DNA from: Parasitella parasitica
Lineage: Eukaryota; Mucoromycota; Mucoromycetes; Mucorales; Mucoraceae
NCBI GenBank assembly: GCA_025201805.1
Contig: MU619240.1
Coordinates: forward strand, 367,295 to 398,129
Length of the DNA: 30,835 nucleotides
Reading direction: 5' to 3'
The notes below the pieces were generated by a model. It was not told where the DNA came from, searched no databases, and was given only the letters and a program-made list of their open reading frames with translations. This document shows positions 10,866 through 21,968 of the stretch, in pieces (the first letter of the stretch is position 1; each line of letters starts with the position of its first letter). The position numbers were made by a program, and so were the translations under genes.

Positions 10866-10890
10866 AAAAAAAAAAAAGAGGATAACCGGA
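10866..10890. repeat. LINE poly(A) tail and right target-site copy
   Basis: A12 at 10866-10877 follows AATAAAAACCTTC. It is directly joined to AGAGGATAACCGG, the right copy of the flanking duplication. This fixes the 3' end of the element and shows it inserted about 125 bp before the Ran start codon. Confidence 0.8.
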
Positions 10891-11014
10891 AACATACGCA
10901 ATCCGGCACAGCCCCCCGACGACGACGCACTGGCATTTAAGATTCTCAATACCCTTGAATATTCATTCTCTTTCCTTTTTTTTTTCCTTTAATCCTTCAT
11001 AAGTATAAAAGATA

Positions 11015-12024
11015 ATGAGGTAAAGAAACTCATCAAGCAGCATAACGGACAGATGGATAGATAGATAGATAGATAGATAGATGGATAAATAATAGTCGAA
11101 AGATCACAGTTTTGCTTATCAATGGATTATTTTTTATAGTGCGGAAGAAGAAATACCTGTGTTCAAACTAGTTCTTGGTAATATACACGTTTGTCAGACG
11201 AAACGATATGTTCATTAAATGTGTGTTTAATAGTCGGTGATGGTGGTACTGGTAAGACTACCTTTGTCAAGCGTCATTTAACTGGTGAATTTGAGAAAAG
11301 ATATGTGGGTAAAGTAATTTCGATACACACAATGACGCGTATACTTTTGCTAAAATAATCTTGCCTACAGCCACCCTTGGTGTTGAAGTCCATCCACTCG
11401 CATTCGCAACTAACTTCGGTACAATCGTTTTAAACACTTGGGATACTGCTGGTCAAGAGAAGTTTGGTGGTCTCCGTGATGGTTATTAGTAAGTTCTTGT
11501 TGTACGAATTAATCGGTATGACGTCAAGTTATTTATACATGCTGCAGTATCAACGGCCAGTGTGCTATCATTATGTTTGATGTCACTTCTAGAATTACTT
11601 ACAAAAACGTTCCCAATTGGCATCGTGATCTTGTCCGTGTTTGTGAGGCCATCCCTATTGTTCTCTGCGGTAACAAGGTCGATGTAAAAGTAAGTAAGCT
11701 TGGTTATTTATCTTGGTATAAACTCTGATATATTAATTTGAATGATACCGACAGGAACGTAAGGTAAAGGCCAAGACTATCACCTTCCACAGAAAGAAGA
11801 ATTTGCAATACTATGACATTTCTGCCAAATCCAACTACAACTTTGAAAAGCCTTTCCTTTGGTTACTTCGTAAGGTAACTGGCCGAAGCAATATGGAATT
11901 TGTAGCCGCCCCTGCCCTTGCCCCTCCTGAGGCCACAGTAGATCCTAGTTTGATGGCTCAATACGAAAAAGATATGGATTTGGCCGCTGCCCAGCCTCTT
12001 CCCGAAGAAGATGATGATTTGTAA
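11015..12024 (+). CDS. GSP1: Ran/Gsp1 small GTPase of nuclear transport
   Basis: Ran drives nuclear import and export and spindle assembly by cycling between GDP and GTP. Six exons: 11015-11019, 11140-11177, 11234-11308, 11371-11488, 11548-11689 and 11755-12024. They sum to 648 nt, 215 residues, with every junction GT-AG. The first exon is only ATGAG; joined to exon 2 it gives [14 protein letters not shown], as in other Ran proteins. Motifs: G1 GDGGTGKT (residues 16-23), switch region TLGVEVHP, G3 [17 protein letters not shown]4 NKVD, G5 SAK, and the acidic tail ending DDDL. Intron 1 holds a GATA microsatellite. The gene looks intact. Upstream, only about 125 bp of native DNA remains before the inserted LINE, including a pyrimidine-rich tract (about 10966-10990). 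Confidence 0.95.
11052..11087. repeat. GATA tetranucleotide microsatellite
   Basis: Six perfect GATA units (11056-11079) with degenerate units on either side, inside intron 1 of the Ran gene. It is likely length-polymorphic between strains. Confidence 0.9.
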
Positions 12025-12859
12025 ATCACATAAGAAAGCTATTAAAAGAAAGATTCAAAAATGAAATTTTCTTTTTCCTAATCTTTTATTTGAACGCTTT
12101 TTTTTTATATATAAAATGATCATTTTTATCTCCCATTTATCTTTTTTGAACATTTTACGCTTGATATAATATGGTCAAAACGACGGTCGATTAACTAGGG
12201 AAATTGGCTTGTTCAAAATGCGTTTAAACAGCTGTAAACTTGAAAAATAATCTCACAATACCTTCAAACAAACTACTGCCGCATATCTGTATATTCGATC
12301 AATTACTACGCCGTGTATGAACACCATAATATTCTCTGCAAATATATTTTTACATGACGAATGCACAGCAGCATAGTTACTTTTGCCTTCAAAATAAATT
12401 TAACATCAATGAAGTCACTATAAAATGCACCACTGTGCGAGTATCACACTTTGTTATCATCAAACCTACTACCATAATAGAATTTATAACCTTTTTGACC
12501 GAATCAGGTACTTGATAGCTGTAAATTCAACTAAAGTACTAATTAAAAGGTAGATACAATGCCAACACGCTAATAAGCTACTCTTGTGAAGATTCTTTTA
12601 CGAAAAAAAAAAAAAAAGCCAATCTCGATATATGTACTCGCAACATTCGATGGATGACGCCAGTAAGCATATAATAGATAGATGCGATATTTACAACGAC
12701 TAGTCATCCTGAGCTAAAATATTGACAGTGTAAAACCCAAGCGTATTTTCTAAATAAGTTTGATTGGGGTTTTATTAATGTTCAAAAGAAAACATAACGT
12801 ACATGATGAAACATCTCGTATACATGTAAATAAAAACCCATAAAAGATAAGCGAGTTGT
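12025..12859. other. Intergenic stretch between convergent Ran and RPL40 genes
   Basis: About 835 bp holding both 3' ends. I see AT-rich sequence, A13 or so near 12603, and no open frame of interest. Confidence 0.6.
12771..12776 (-). terminator. Possible polyadenylation signal of ubiquitin-RPL40
   Basis: TTTATT on the + strand reads AATAAA on the minus strand, 84 nt past the stop. Position fits a cleavage signal; motif only. Confidence 0.35.
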
Positions 12860-13374
<515 letters not shown>

Positions 13375-13671
13375 AGTAAAAACTAAATAGCAGATAGGTG
13401 ATGGATGAATAAGCTGGATAATTTCGTTTCCCAGATGGATGGGTTATCATCATTATGTGGATGTTGAGCATTACCTTTACGAGACGGTTAATAGAGGAGG
13501 AATGTAAACGATTTTGAATTGATTCCTCTTTTGATAATTTCTTGCCTCAAATCAAATATCCGGGTCCATATCCGAACGCATCCGGCCCGCATACGTGACC
13601 ATGGAACATTGCATTTTACTACTTGTACTCTGAATATGTAACTGCCAAAATCCTTCTCTACACCGTAAATC
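13375..13671. promoter_or_regulatory. Shared divergent promoter region RPL40 / ORC5
   Basis: Only 297 bp lie between the two start codons, which point away from each other, so both promoters and 5' UTRs must be here. I see no clear TATA box or known operator. Confidence 0.5.
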
Positions 13672-15136
13672 ATGTATGAGGTACTGAAACAAAAGTTTCC
13701 CGGGAGAGAAAAGCAAATCGAGCAATTAGATTATGCAACGGCAGCTAATGTAAGTAAAGTTGGATACTAGGGTCAATTTTAAAACTAACGTTAGGTTAAA
13801 TCGATAGTCTGGACAATCTAATTATTCACCTCAGAGTATATTTGTATACGGACCTCCTTCCACAGGCAAGACAACTCTCCTTACAGAGTTCTTCAAGCCT
13901 CATGGAGCCTATGTTAATTGTGTAGAATGCTTCACTCCACGTCTCTTATTTGAGCATTCTCTTGATAAACTCATTCAACATAAGCCCACCCACGCCAATC
14001 ACTATACAACTTCAAGGAAAATCGATAATGTGCAGCAATTTGTTAAAGCAATTCGTGAGCAGTTTAAAGGCAAGAAAGTGACAAAGTACTTGGTAAGAGA
14101 ATTTTGCGTAATTTGCTGGTGAATGACTCACATTAAGCAATGCAATGTACACGCACAGATCCTTGATAGAGCAGAACGAATTCGTGACATGGCAGGCACC
14201 ATACTACCTGTTCTTTTGCGTCTTTCGGAGCTCACCGAATGCAACATTTGCGTAGTGTTTATTTCCAACATTGTGTTTGAAAAGTTTCGTGTGAAAGGCG
14301 GCAGCATGGAACCTTACTTGATTCGATTTTCTGAATATACCCGTGAAGATACATTAGCCATTTTGCAGTTGGATTTCACACCTACCAGTATAGGTGATGT
14401 CGAGCTGAATGAGGTGTTTTATGCAGGATTTCTAGAGGTTATTTACTCCATTTTCTGCTACAATTGCAAAGATATCAATGAGTTACGCTATTTTGCATCG
14501 CTTTTGTTTCCTGTGTATATACGGCCATTGGTGAACGGGACAGTGCTGCCAGCCGAAAAGGCCAAATTGTTCAAGCATGCTCAACCTTACTTTTCAGAGG
14601 CCACAGAAAAATTATACTTGCGTGAGATGTCCAGTGCAGAATGGTCCCGCGAAACAAGAGATTTGGATGGTGGTGCTCGTCATATTAGTCGTCCTGCAGA
14701 GGTAGAATTGCCTTACTATACTCGTTTCTTGCTGATTGCTGCCTACTTGGCCTCTTACAATCCGCCTCGATTTGATGTTCGCTACTTTGCAAAGTCCACA
14801 AATGAGCACAGCAAGAAGAAGCGTGGCGGGGGTTCTCGAAAGGCAGCGGATAAATTAGGTGGTAAGATGAGGCAGCAATTGCTCGGTCCAAAGGCATTTC
14901 CTGTGGAGCGTATGTTGGCTATTTTCTATAGTATATTGGATGACACATTGGAAGATACCGTCGATATTCAACTGCAAATAACCAGTTTAACAACATTACG
15001 TTTGCTGGTAAGGACTACTGGTATGGATCGTCTAGATGGTGCTAAATACAAGTGCAATGTCAACTTTGAATTTATAAAAACAGTTGCAAAGACTGTTAGA
15101 TTTGAAGTCGATAAATATCTTTATGATTTCTGTTAA
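13672..15136 (+). CDS. ORC5: Origin recognition complex subunit 5 (ORC5)
   Basis: ORC5 is an AAA+ subunit of the complex that marks replication origins and loads MCM helicase. Three exons: 13672-13749, 13808-14092 and 14159-15136, 446 residues, close to the 435 of human ORC5. Motifs: FPGRE near residue 9, Walker A GPPSTGKT (41-48) after [19 protein letters not shown], the Walker-B-like [11 protein letters not shown] straddling the exon 2/3 junction, [50 protein letters not shown], and the C-terminal [10 protein letters not shown]...KYLYDFC. Start: the first ATG after a stop at 13666. The intron 1 acceptor could instead lie 27 nt downstream, in frame, dropping nine residues. A basic insert ([10 protein letters not shown]) near residue 345 may be a nuclear localisation signal. 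Confidence 0.95.
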
Positions 15137-15824
15137 ATTGTAAATTTAACTGTACAAAGATATTGAATAAACATGTATGTACATATAAAATCTCACCCCA
15201 AGCTGTTTTGATATTTTCATATGCATATGTTCTATACTATTTTCTCGAACCAATCTTTAGAAATTTGAAATAGGTCCTAGTCTTCCCTGGCCTTTGTCTA
15301 TGAGGAAGATGAATCAAAATATTGTCTATTGACAGTAGAGGCCAACATGTTTTTAATACCACGTCGGATTGAAGCTGAAGCTCACGAATGTTTATGCCTG
15401 AACAAAATTGCTATTGATGATACTGACTGAGCATTGATGGTATATTCCACAGAGCATTATAAACGTTTCTTTTGAAAATTTTCTTTTTAATAACTATTTG
15501 GGGATGGGTTTTGATATACCATTACAGTAGATGATAATTTTACGTAATACCACCAATATCAAGAGAAGCTTGCGGTTTCAAAAAACATAAAGGAGACGCA
15601 AGATGCTGTGAGATTGCTAAAATACATTCTCAATGCTTATTCGCACTAATCCTTTCTATACTGGCAATGCCTTGGGATCAATATAATATAATATCGGTTA
15701 ATTTTTGTAAACAATTTGTAAATCGAAATGTCACTTACTCAATAGCATTAAAAGGCCAAAATCAAAGATGTAGCGCTCGATTTATATTGAGCTATCCCCA
15801 AATTCTATTTTTGTTTTTTTGTCT
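15137..15824. other. Intergenic, ORC5 3' side
   Basis: An AATAAA at 15166-15171, about 30 nt past the ORC5 stop, is the likely polyadenylation signal. The rest is AT-rich with no supported gene. Part may belong to the decayed relic that follows. Confidence 0.5.
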
Positions 15825-17431
15825 TCAGTATCTGTTTTCTGTAGAAAAAAAAAATAGGGCTAAGTTGTTGAATTGTGCGCTTGGCAGTGGTGGTGTTTGG
15901 GTCGAAACAGGGGAAATTTGCTCCAAACAAAAGGCAACCAAGGCCAGCAGCACATTGTCTTCAGCATTAATAAAAACTATTTTTCCCAAGTTTCAAAACT
16001 CTGTACCCGTCTTCTGTGGTCCTCTTTCCTCGGGCCAACGAATTTGTAAAAGTGACCAAGCTGGTATATTGATTGATTGCTTGGAGCTTAAAGTGAGAGC
16101 GCGAGGTAGATTCAAGTGTTTAAAAACGTCAGCTTCATTTGTATCTGAACCATTAACATTGTCTTCGTCTTTGGTACCTTCTATGGTAGACGCTCACGTT
16201 TAGAATTAGTTTCTTTTATTAGTGTTTAAAGGCATAGAGCCACATACTCAAGATCTGAACCTATTGTACAGCTTCAAGTGAGATACAAAACGATTCATAT
16301 AAAAAAACATTGCCTCGGTAGTCTTTACAATGCCATTATCCGTGCCACTGAACCCGGCTGTTGTCAGATCCATGTCTCCATCCAGCTTGCATTCCTCTAT
16401 TCTTCTACACCATCCCTTGCTACCCACAGTAAAGGGCTGTAATGGTATTAGATTTTCTAAATCACCCACTAAAGGTTTTCCATTTTCATGAATCTCTCGC
16501 CTTAGTAACTTAAGTCTCTCTTTTGTATCTGGAATAGCCACTGTTAAGCCTCTCTTTTACCTTGGTTTGCCTTTATGGTTTTTTTTTGAAGCTTGGCCGA
16601 CTCTCTTTCAGTCTTCTTCAACAAGAGGTAATGGTCTTGATCGGGAGATAAATGGATCAACAGCAAGAAGTTCAAGAGCTTTGTAAGTAGCTTGTTGACA
16701 ATGGCGAGCCATCTTCATAACACGCAGGACAAATTTTGATGTGGGTTGGCTTCAATTGCCTTTTGGAGAGGCGAATTTTTAAGGGTAGACTCTTCAAACC
16801 TCCCTTGACCATAGTATGTCGAGTGTATTTGTTCTAAGTGGGACTCTAGAAACAGCGATTGATAGTGAGCATTGAACTCGTCATTCTCGAAACCGCTGGC
16901 ATCTAATGGCTTTGATAATGTGGTATCTTCCTCTATTGTTTTCGCAATTGTATTTAAGTTCAAGGTTCTCGTCATTAGATTCAAATGTAAACTCGGCAAA
17001 TAATAGAGCGACTTTGAGTACCTGCTTGCTCAAGTCAGAGCTTCAATTAGATACTTGATCCATGGTAGCACCGATTTTGTTGATGAATACCCTAATGTCG
17101 TCTAGCAAGCCGTCCCTGAGTACTTGATTCAAAAAAGTTGAGCATGTGCGAGAATTGCTTATCGTCATCTTGAGTTGCATCATCACTTTCTTAGTTGTTG
17201 ATTTTGCTGTTGCAACTGAAAGGATATCGCATTTAACAAGGAATTGTGGAGTGAGTTATGCCCGACTTCTTGGTTATGATTGCTGTTGCTTGTATGCATC
17301 ACGAAAGTAAATTATCTGTTCAAGTGCTGGTCACTACGCAAAACTAACTGATCGAGCATTTGTTCTTCTTAATCATCGATAGCAATAAGGCGTCTTTAGC
17401 GATCATTTAAAGCGGATGACATAGATGACAT
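15825..17431 (-). pseudogene. Decayed mobile-element protein, possibly Fanzor-like
   Basis: On the minus strand, protein-like segments follow one another in changing frames. An ATG at 17431 starts MSSMSSALNDR, with several in-frame TAA stops and a glutamine-rich stretch. Other segments cover 16999-16715, and then about 16730-16248, the last carrying two stops but otherwise continuous. This segment includes KMARHCQQATYKALELL, SKGWCRR and AGFSGTDNGIVKTTE (Asp near 16339). GTDNG-x-V after a helical region resembles RuvC-I of fungal Fanzor proteins as I remember them. A further segment (about 16180-15825) has one TGA. No frame is intact, so this is a relic; its family is a guess. A KDZ-type transposase was considered and not supported. 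Confidence 0.5.
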
Positions 17432-18185
17432 ATTATTAACAGGATTAAATGCGAAAAACAGTATTTTTTTTAGTAGAAATAAATCGAAAGTGTAAATGTT
17501 TACTAACTTCAGGCTCTAATAATAAACTAGATTTCCAGTTTAAGTTGGATTATACTCAAGACAAGGTATTGGCAAGTCAGGACTCAATTTACTGTCTCAA
17601 ATGCAGGGAAATATTCAGTTTCTGCTTGATTATTAGCATCATTCTCTCACTTAACTTCTACATTTGGAGGGGGGTCGATTTTTTTCCACCGATGCACGAT
17701 ATCGTTTTAATACAGATTCTTTTCTTTTCAAATTTCTTATAATACAAATATCACCATCAACACAAACGTTTGCTGGACTGGAATCGGCAATTTATCAAAT
17801 AAAACATGTTGGCAAAATGAAAACGACTTTCTGCCTATCAATTGATTTTTGAGAACATAATTAAATATGTGTGCTAAACAATCTCTGTCAAGAAATAGAT
17901 TCTGTATCAAACCATGAAGACTACAAGATTCTAGAAATACGGCCAATACCAAATACTGTTCCTACTTTTTTTTTTATTAACATTGTTGCTTATATCCTCA
18001 CATGCTGTAGACGTAGCAAAATCTTGTTTACTCATACAGTAGCTATTATTCTTAGCTGCAATTTGCAAAAATTTTTTTTTGCATTTCACTATAATACAAT
18101 CACACATTAAGGTTTATACAGCACAAGCCTTAAAAACTTGTATTTAATTGTTTATTTCTGTGTTTAGCGTATGGTTCCTGATAAA
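17432..18185. other. Intergenic stretch, no gene seen
   Basis: AT-rich DNA downstream of CDC37 (minus) and upstream of the relic. Open frames here (17449-17952) are low-complexity and lack recognisable motifs. Confidence 0.5.
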
Positions 18186-19616
18186 TCATTGGTGTTGTTG
18201 TTGAGTTGCATCAATGACTTCACTCTCAACGTCCAAAAAGCCGTAATCAGAGCACAATTGTACCAATTTTTCAGCTTCAGGTACAGCAATTTTCTCCAAA
18301 ACTGTGTTAATTTCATCTAAGTTACCGGTTTTAAGTGCATCCTGAAATTTGGATGGCATTGCAGTAAAAATCTTATAGGCTTCTACATGTTCAGGTTTAG
18401 GCACACGAATAGTCAGCTGAGTTCCATCACCCATTGGTTGCAGTTGGATTGTCTCCACACCATTCTCCTCTGTAACTTCCTCGGCTGCAATCTCCGCACA
18501 ACGAGTTTGAATGTGAGAATATTTCCTTTCAACATCATCAAAGAACATCTTGTAACCCTCGGTCTTGGTTGAGCCCATTCTACAAATGCATAGTGTCAGT
18601 ATAGATTAGTAATTTTCCTTCATTTCATTACTTTGAAAAAAAGCGGCTGACACCGTCTTTGCCTAATTGACCACACCATACAAGCATCAAGGATTGAATA
18701 ACACAGTTTCTGGCATATTCTTTATCACCCTTCAATTGTGCAGTAAAGGCTTGCCCAAGAATAGAATCAGATGTTTTCTCATTAATTATGTCACCGTTCC
18801 TTTCGAGATATTTATAACTGGTCTCGAAGCTTTTGATTTTGGAAAACTCTGCTGCTTTGGGAGACATTTCGATATCTTGATCGCCATCATCTTCGTTGTC
18901 TGCATCACTACTGGTATCTAATGACAAATCCCTCATCGCTGCGTTGGGGTTCAAAGTCTCAATTTCCTTTTTTTTCCCGGTTTTTTTGGGGATGATCTAG
19001 AAATAATTCACATCAGTGCCTGATTTGCCTTTGACACTATTCTTTGCAGACTTACTGTTTTGTTTGATTTTTCAGACGTAAACATATTTTCACTTGTCAT
19101 TTTTTTTGAGGCCTGTTCTTTTAATTTCGCCAATTCGCGTGATGCGTCGGTAACAGTCTTTTGCACAGCATCCTCCGTTTGACTGAATCTGTCCAGCAAC
19201 GTCTTTTTCACTTCGGCAGGAGGATTAGATGCCAAACCAGCAGCAATTTGAGTTTTCATTGCTGCAAAGACCTGAGTTACGTCCATCTCTTTACCACTCG
19301 CAGAAGGCACCTTCATTTTGGGATCGGCCTCAGTTTGTTGTTTGTCAAGCACTTCAACTACCTTCTTAATGCCATCCAAATCATCTTCGCTGTCTCTCAA
19401 CATGCTGGTCAACTCTTGGACTTTCTTCAAAACAGTTTCTTGTTGAGGCACAAATTGTGTTAGATACTCGATTTTGGCTTTGCGTTCAGCACGCTCACGA
19501 TGAATAGCTTCCTGCTTCCATTTGATCATTGAGCGTTTATCAACATTAGGGTGAACCTCGATATCAGAATCATCAGAAAGTTCAAGATTATCCCATTTAC
19601 TGTAATCCAAAGGCAT
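18186..19616 (-). CDS. CDC37: Hsp90 co-chaperone Cdc37
   Basis: Cdc37 recruits protein kinases to Hsp90 in the cytosol. Three exons (19056-19616, 18632-18996, 18186-18579) total 1320 nt, 439 residues; introns are 59 and 52 nt, GT-AG. The N-terminus MPLDYSKWDNLELSDDSD is diagnostic, with Ser14 at the conserved casein-kinase-2 site. IEVHPNVDKRSMIKWKQ and a charged coiled-coil region follow. Exon 2 gives the Hsp90-binding core (SYKYLERNGDIINEKTSD, GVSRFFSK). Exon 3 gives the C-terminal domain and a QQQHQ end. The last exon 2 codon is split (AA|A) and the spliced reading stays in frame. The 447-bp gap upstream holds its promoter. Confidence 0.95.
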
Positions 19617-20063
19617 ACTGTATTTAGATTTTAATTTTAGACGAAAAAAGTGAGGGAGCTGATAGAATATTCAAGAAACATGTTCTTTCCAGTTGCTGGT
19701 GCAAAGTGACGTTTGTTTTGAGGCTTCCGTGTAGCTTCTTTACTTGGGTATCCACTGTTCGTTACAAATAACCAATCTAGCTTTTCGTTTAAAATGGTAC
19801 GGCAGGGCTTATCTTCAGGTCGTAAAACTATATTCGAGTAACACATGTATATTGTTTCCATGGATACCGTAAAAGCGGATCAAAATGTTGGTCGGCTGGA
19901 GGTCATATAGATGCTTAGATCAAGGTTGCAATATGTAATTGTCTTTCTCATTAAAGGGGACAAGATGCGAATGAAGTAAATTTAGTGAAAAATATTTACT
20001 ATAGCTTTTGAATTGGTTGAATCAAAATGCGTTGTATCTATGTTTATTTTATGGAGAGATAAA
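19617..20063. promoter_or_regulatory. CDC37 upstream region
   Basis: 447 bp between the hydrolase 3' end and the CDC37 start, both minus strand. It must contain the CDC37 promoter; I see no named regulatory site. A 74-residue minus-strand frame inside has no recognisable motif. Confidence 0.4.
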
Positions 20064-21350
20064 TTATGGCTGTTGTTGCTGGACTTTTTCGTTTGCAAGA
20101 ATAAGCGGTAGGCCGTTTTTACGCTGAAAACGGGCAACCATCTCACTGATCAGAGAAATAGAATCGCTCCCTAATTCATAGTAATAATCTGTCTTTTTTG
20201 GATTGAACATGCTAGTATGAGCAGCAATTTCGTTTTCGGCAGAAGAGGGCACAGGCACAAACAAGTATGCGATGTCTTCTGGAGGCAATTTGATGAACGT
20301 TTTTGGTTTATGATCGCTCCCAAGTTCGCTCAACTATCATAATTTTACAGAATTTAGTACATGTATATTCCAGCACTGCAGAAAGCCCAACACATTCGCC
20401 CAAATACCTGCACATAAAAGCATTTGAAAAATATGTCGGGTATCTTGAGTAGTTTCTTGACTCTCTGCTCGCAGCCGTGTAGGTCTGTTAAATCGCTAAT
20501 AAAAGTTAACTGATCATACGCATCAGTTATAGTCGCTTGGATCTTGTCACGAGCAATGTAGGCAGCGGCCCCAATGGCAGCAGCTCCAACAACACCGGCA
20601 AACAATCCCCATTTTTTGGCGCTTCCTCCACCCCCACGCCCTGATGAGCTGCTAGCAGTAATTGCTCTAGTTGCTGTGGCTGCTGTTACAGTGGCTGCAC
20701 CTGTGTTCCACAAATTCCCTAGACCTCGAACCTGATCAACACTTGACCATGCTTTCTCTGCCACAAAGTTTTGGTTGATCGAGTAAAAAGGTGTATCGAA
20801 TGCGAGCATTCCAATGATCGTAGCTCCTTGCAATTGATCCACACAAGTATCTTTGTTCTCGTGAAATTTTAATATGGTTTCCGCAGCTACAGAAATACAA
20901 CGTTGGGTGCATGTAAATGCTAGACGGCTTATGTAACTACTTACAAACAATGCCTCCCATCGAATGGCCCAGCAGAGCAATCATCATCTTTCCTGAACTA
21001 TCCAGTCTATCCATGTCCCTTTTTATGTCATCTACTTGTAGACATAGCCAAGTAGAAAAATTTTCGACGGCTACTCTAAGATCACTATGTATTTCACGCT
21101 GATGATGAGCATTTCATGATAATGCATTATTATTGAGCTTACCCAGCAGTTTTGTAAGAAGGATATACAACGGCATTAACATCCGCCTTGACGGTATTTG
21201 TCAGTATGGTTTGAAGTCTATTGGGAAAGTCCTATAAGGGGCTTACTCAGTCCATTGTGCTTTGATAGACACAAATGGCTTTAATCTTACTTTAAAGCTT
21301 GTGTCTGTTCCTCTGAATCCATGAACAAAAACCAACAACAATCTATCCAT
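20064..21350 (-). CDS. Alpha/beta-hydrolase (DUF676-like serine esterase/lipase)
   Basis: Five minus-strand exons (21291-21350, 21143-21231, 20945-21084, 20408-20886, 20064-20333) sum to 1038 nt, 345 residues; the four introns are 59, 58, 58 and 74 nt, all GT-AG. The start reads MDRLLLVFVHGFRGTDTSFK: an HG oxyanion motif followed by the GTD-x-SF found in this fungal hydrolase family. The nucleophile elbow GHSMGG puts Ser91 at the active site; D127 in AFDTPFY and H295 in EIAAHTSMF are candidates for the rest of the triad. Residues 189-208 form a Gly/Ala-rich hydrophobic segment after a Ser/Gly linker, possibly a membrane anchor. The substrate is unknown. Exon joins were chosen by GT-AG sites and family pattern. 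Confidence 0.85.
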
Positions 21351-21421
21351 GCTATCTTTATTTGTTGTCATTGTATGAGAAAAGAGTGCAGAAGAAAGAA
21401 AAAGAAAAAATTACTACATAT

Positions 21422-21896
21422 TTAGTGGTATGATAACGAAATAATACAGCCGCCTTTGTCATCTGAAAGCGGGTTTTTAGCATTTTCAATTTGTGAAATA
21501 AGCAAATCAAATATTTTTTTGGCTGGAAAATAAGAGTTTGCAGCAGTTCATTCTTCTCGTCAAACATAAAATTCTACTTACAGACATTTTTGTCGTGTTT
21601 GGCAGATGTTTTGATGATAGAACATTGCCACTGATCCCCCAAATCCTTCCCTTCTTGCAAACTTACTTGTCTTTGTATGTTCAAATCAAACTTGTTTCCT
21701 ACAACCACACAAGGAACACTTTCGAGTCCTGTAGAATCCAAAATTTTGTCGCGTATGATCTTCACCATATCAAAACTCGATCTTGAAGAGATGGAATAGA
21801 TTAAAACATAACCGTCCATACTGGATGCATGATGAGACGGCAAAATTGAGTATTCGTCTTGGCCAGCTGTGTCCATGGTTTCCACACTGTATTTCA

Positions 21897-21968
<72 letters not shown>

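Larger units (their letters stand above)
5286..10877 (+). mobile_element. Non-LTR retrotransposon (LINE, L1-like), damaged
   Basis: About 5.6 kb. Order: short 5' leader, ORF1 with two CCHC zinc knuckles, ORF2 with apurinic-type endonuclease and reverse transcriptase, a 3' UTR of about 130 bp, and A12. Near-identical flanking sequences (5271-5285 and 10877-10889) act as target-site duplications. ORF2 overlaps ORF1 by 17 nt. Base composition is visibly richer in G+C than the flanks. The copy is essentially full length but cannot be active: it carries stops, frameshifts and apparent active-site changes. It separates TYW3 from the Ran gene. Clade assignment to an L1-like group rests on domain order and reverse transcriptase motifs only. 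Confidence 0.92.

Noticed and set aside
10767-10949. 60-aa minus-strand frame across the LINE 3' end
   Set aside because: Spans the poly(A) tail and the junction with host DNA, so it cannot be an original gene.
15667-16203. 178-aa plus-strand open frame
   Set aside because: Opposite strand to the decayed relic, low-complexity start, no motif; most likely an antisense shadow of the old coding sequence.
16600-16740. CPACYEDGSP in one minus frame, reminiscent of a KDZ-transposase cysteine motif
   Set aside because: Single short motif in a frame that has no support upstream or downstream; the neighbouring frame carries the continuous segment.
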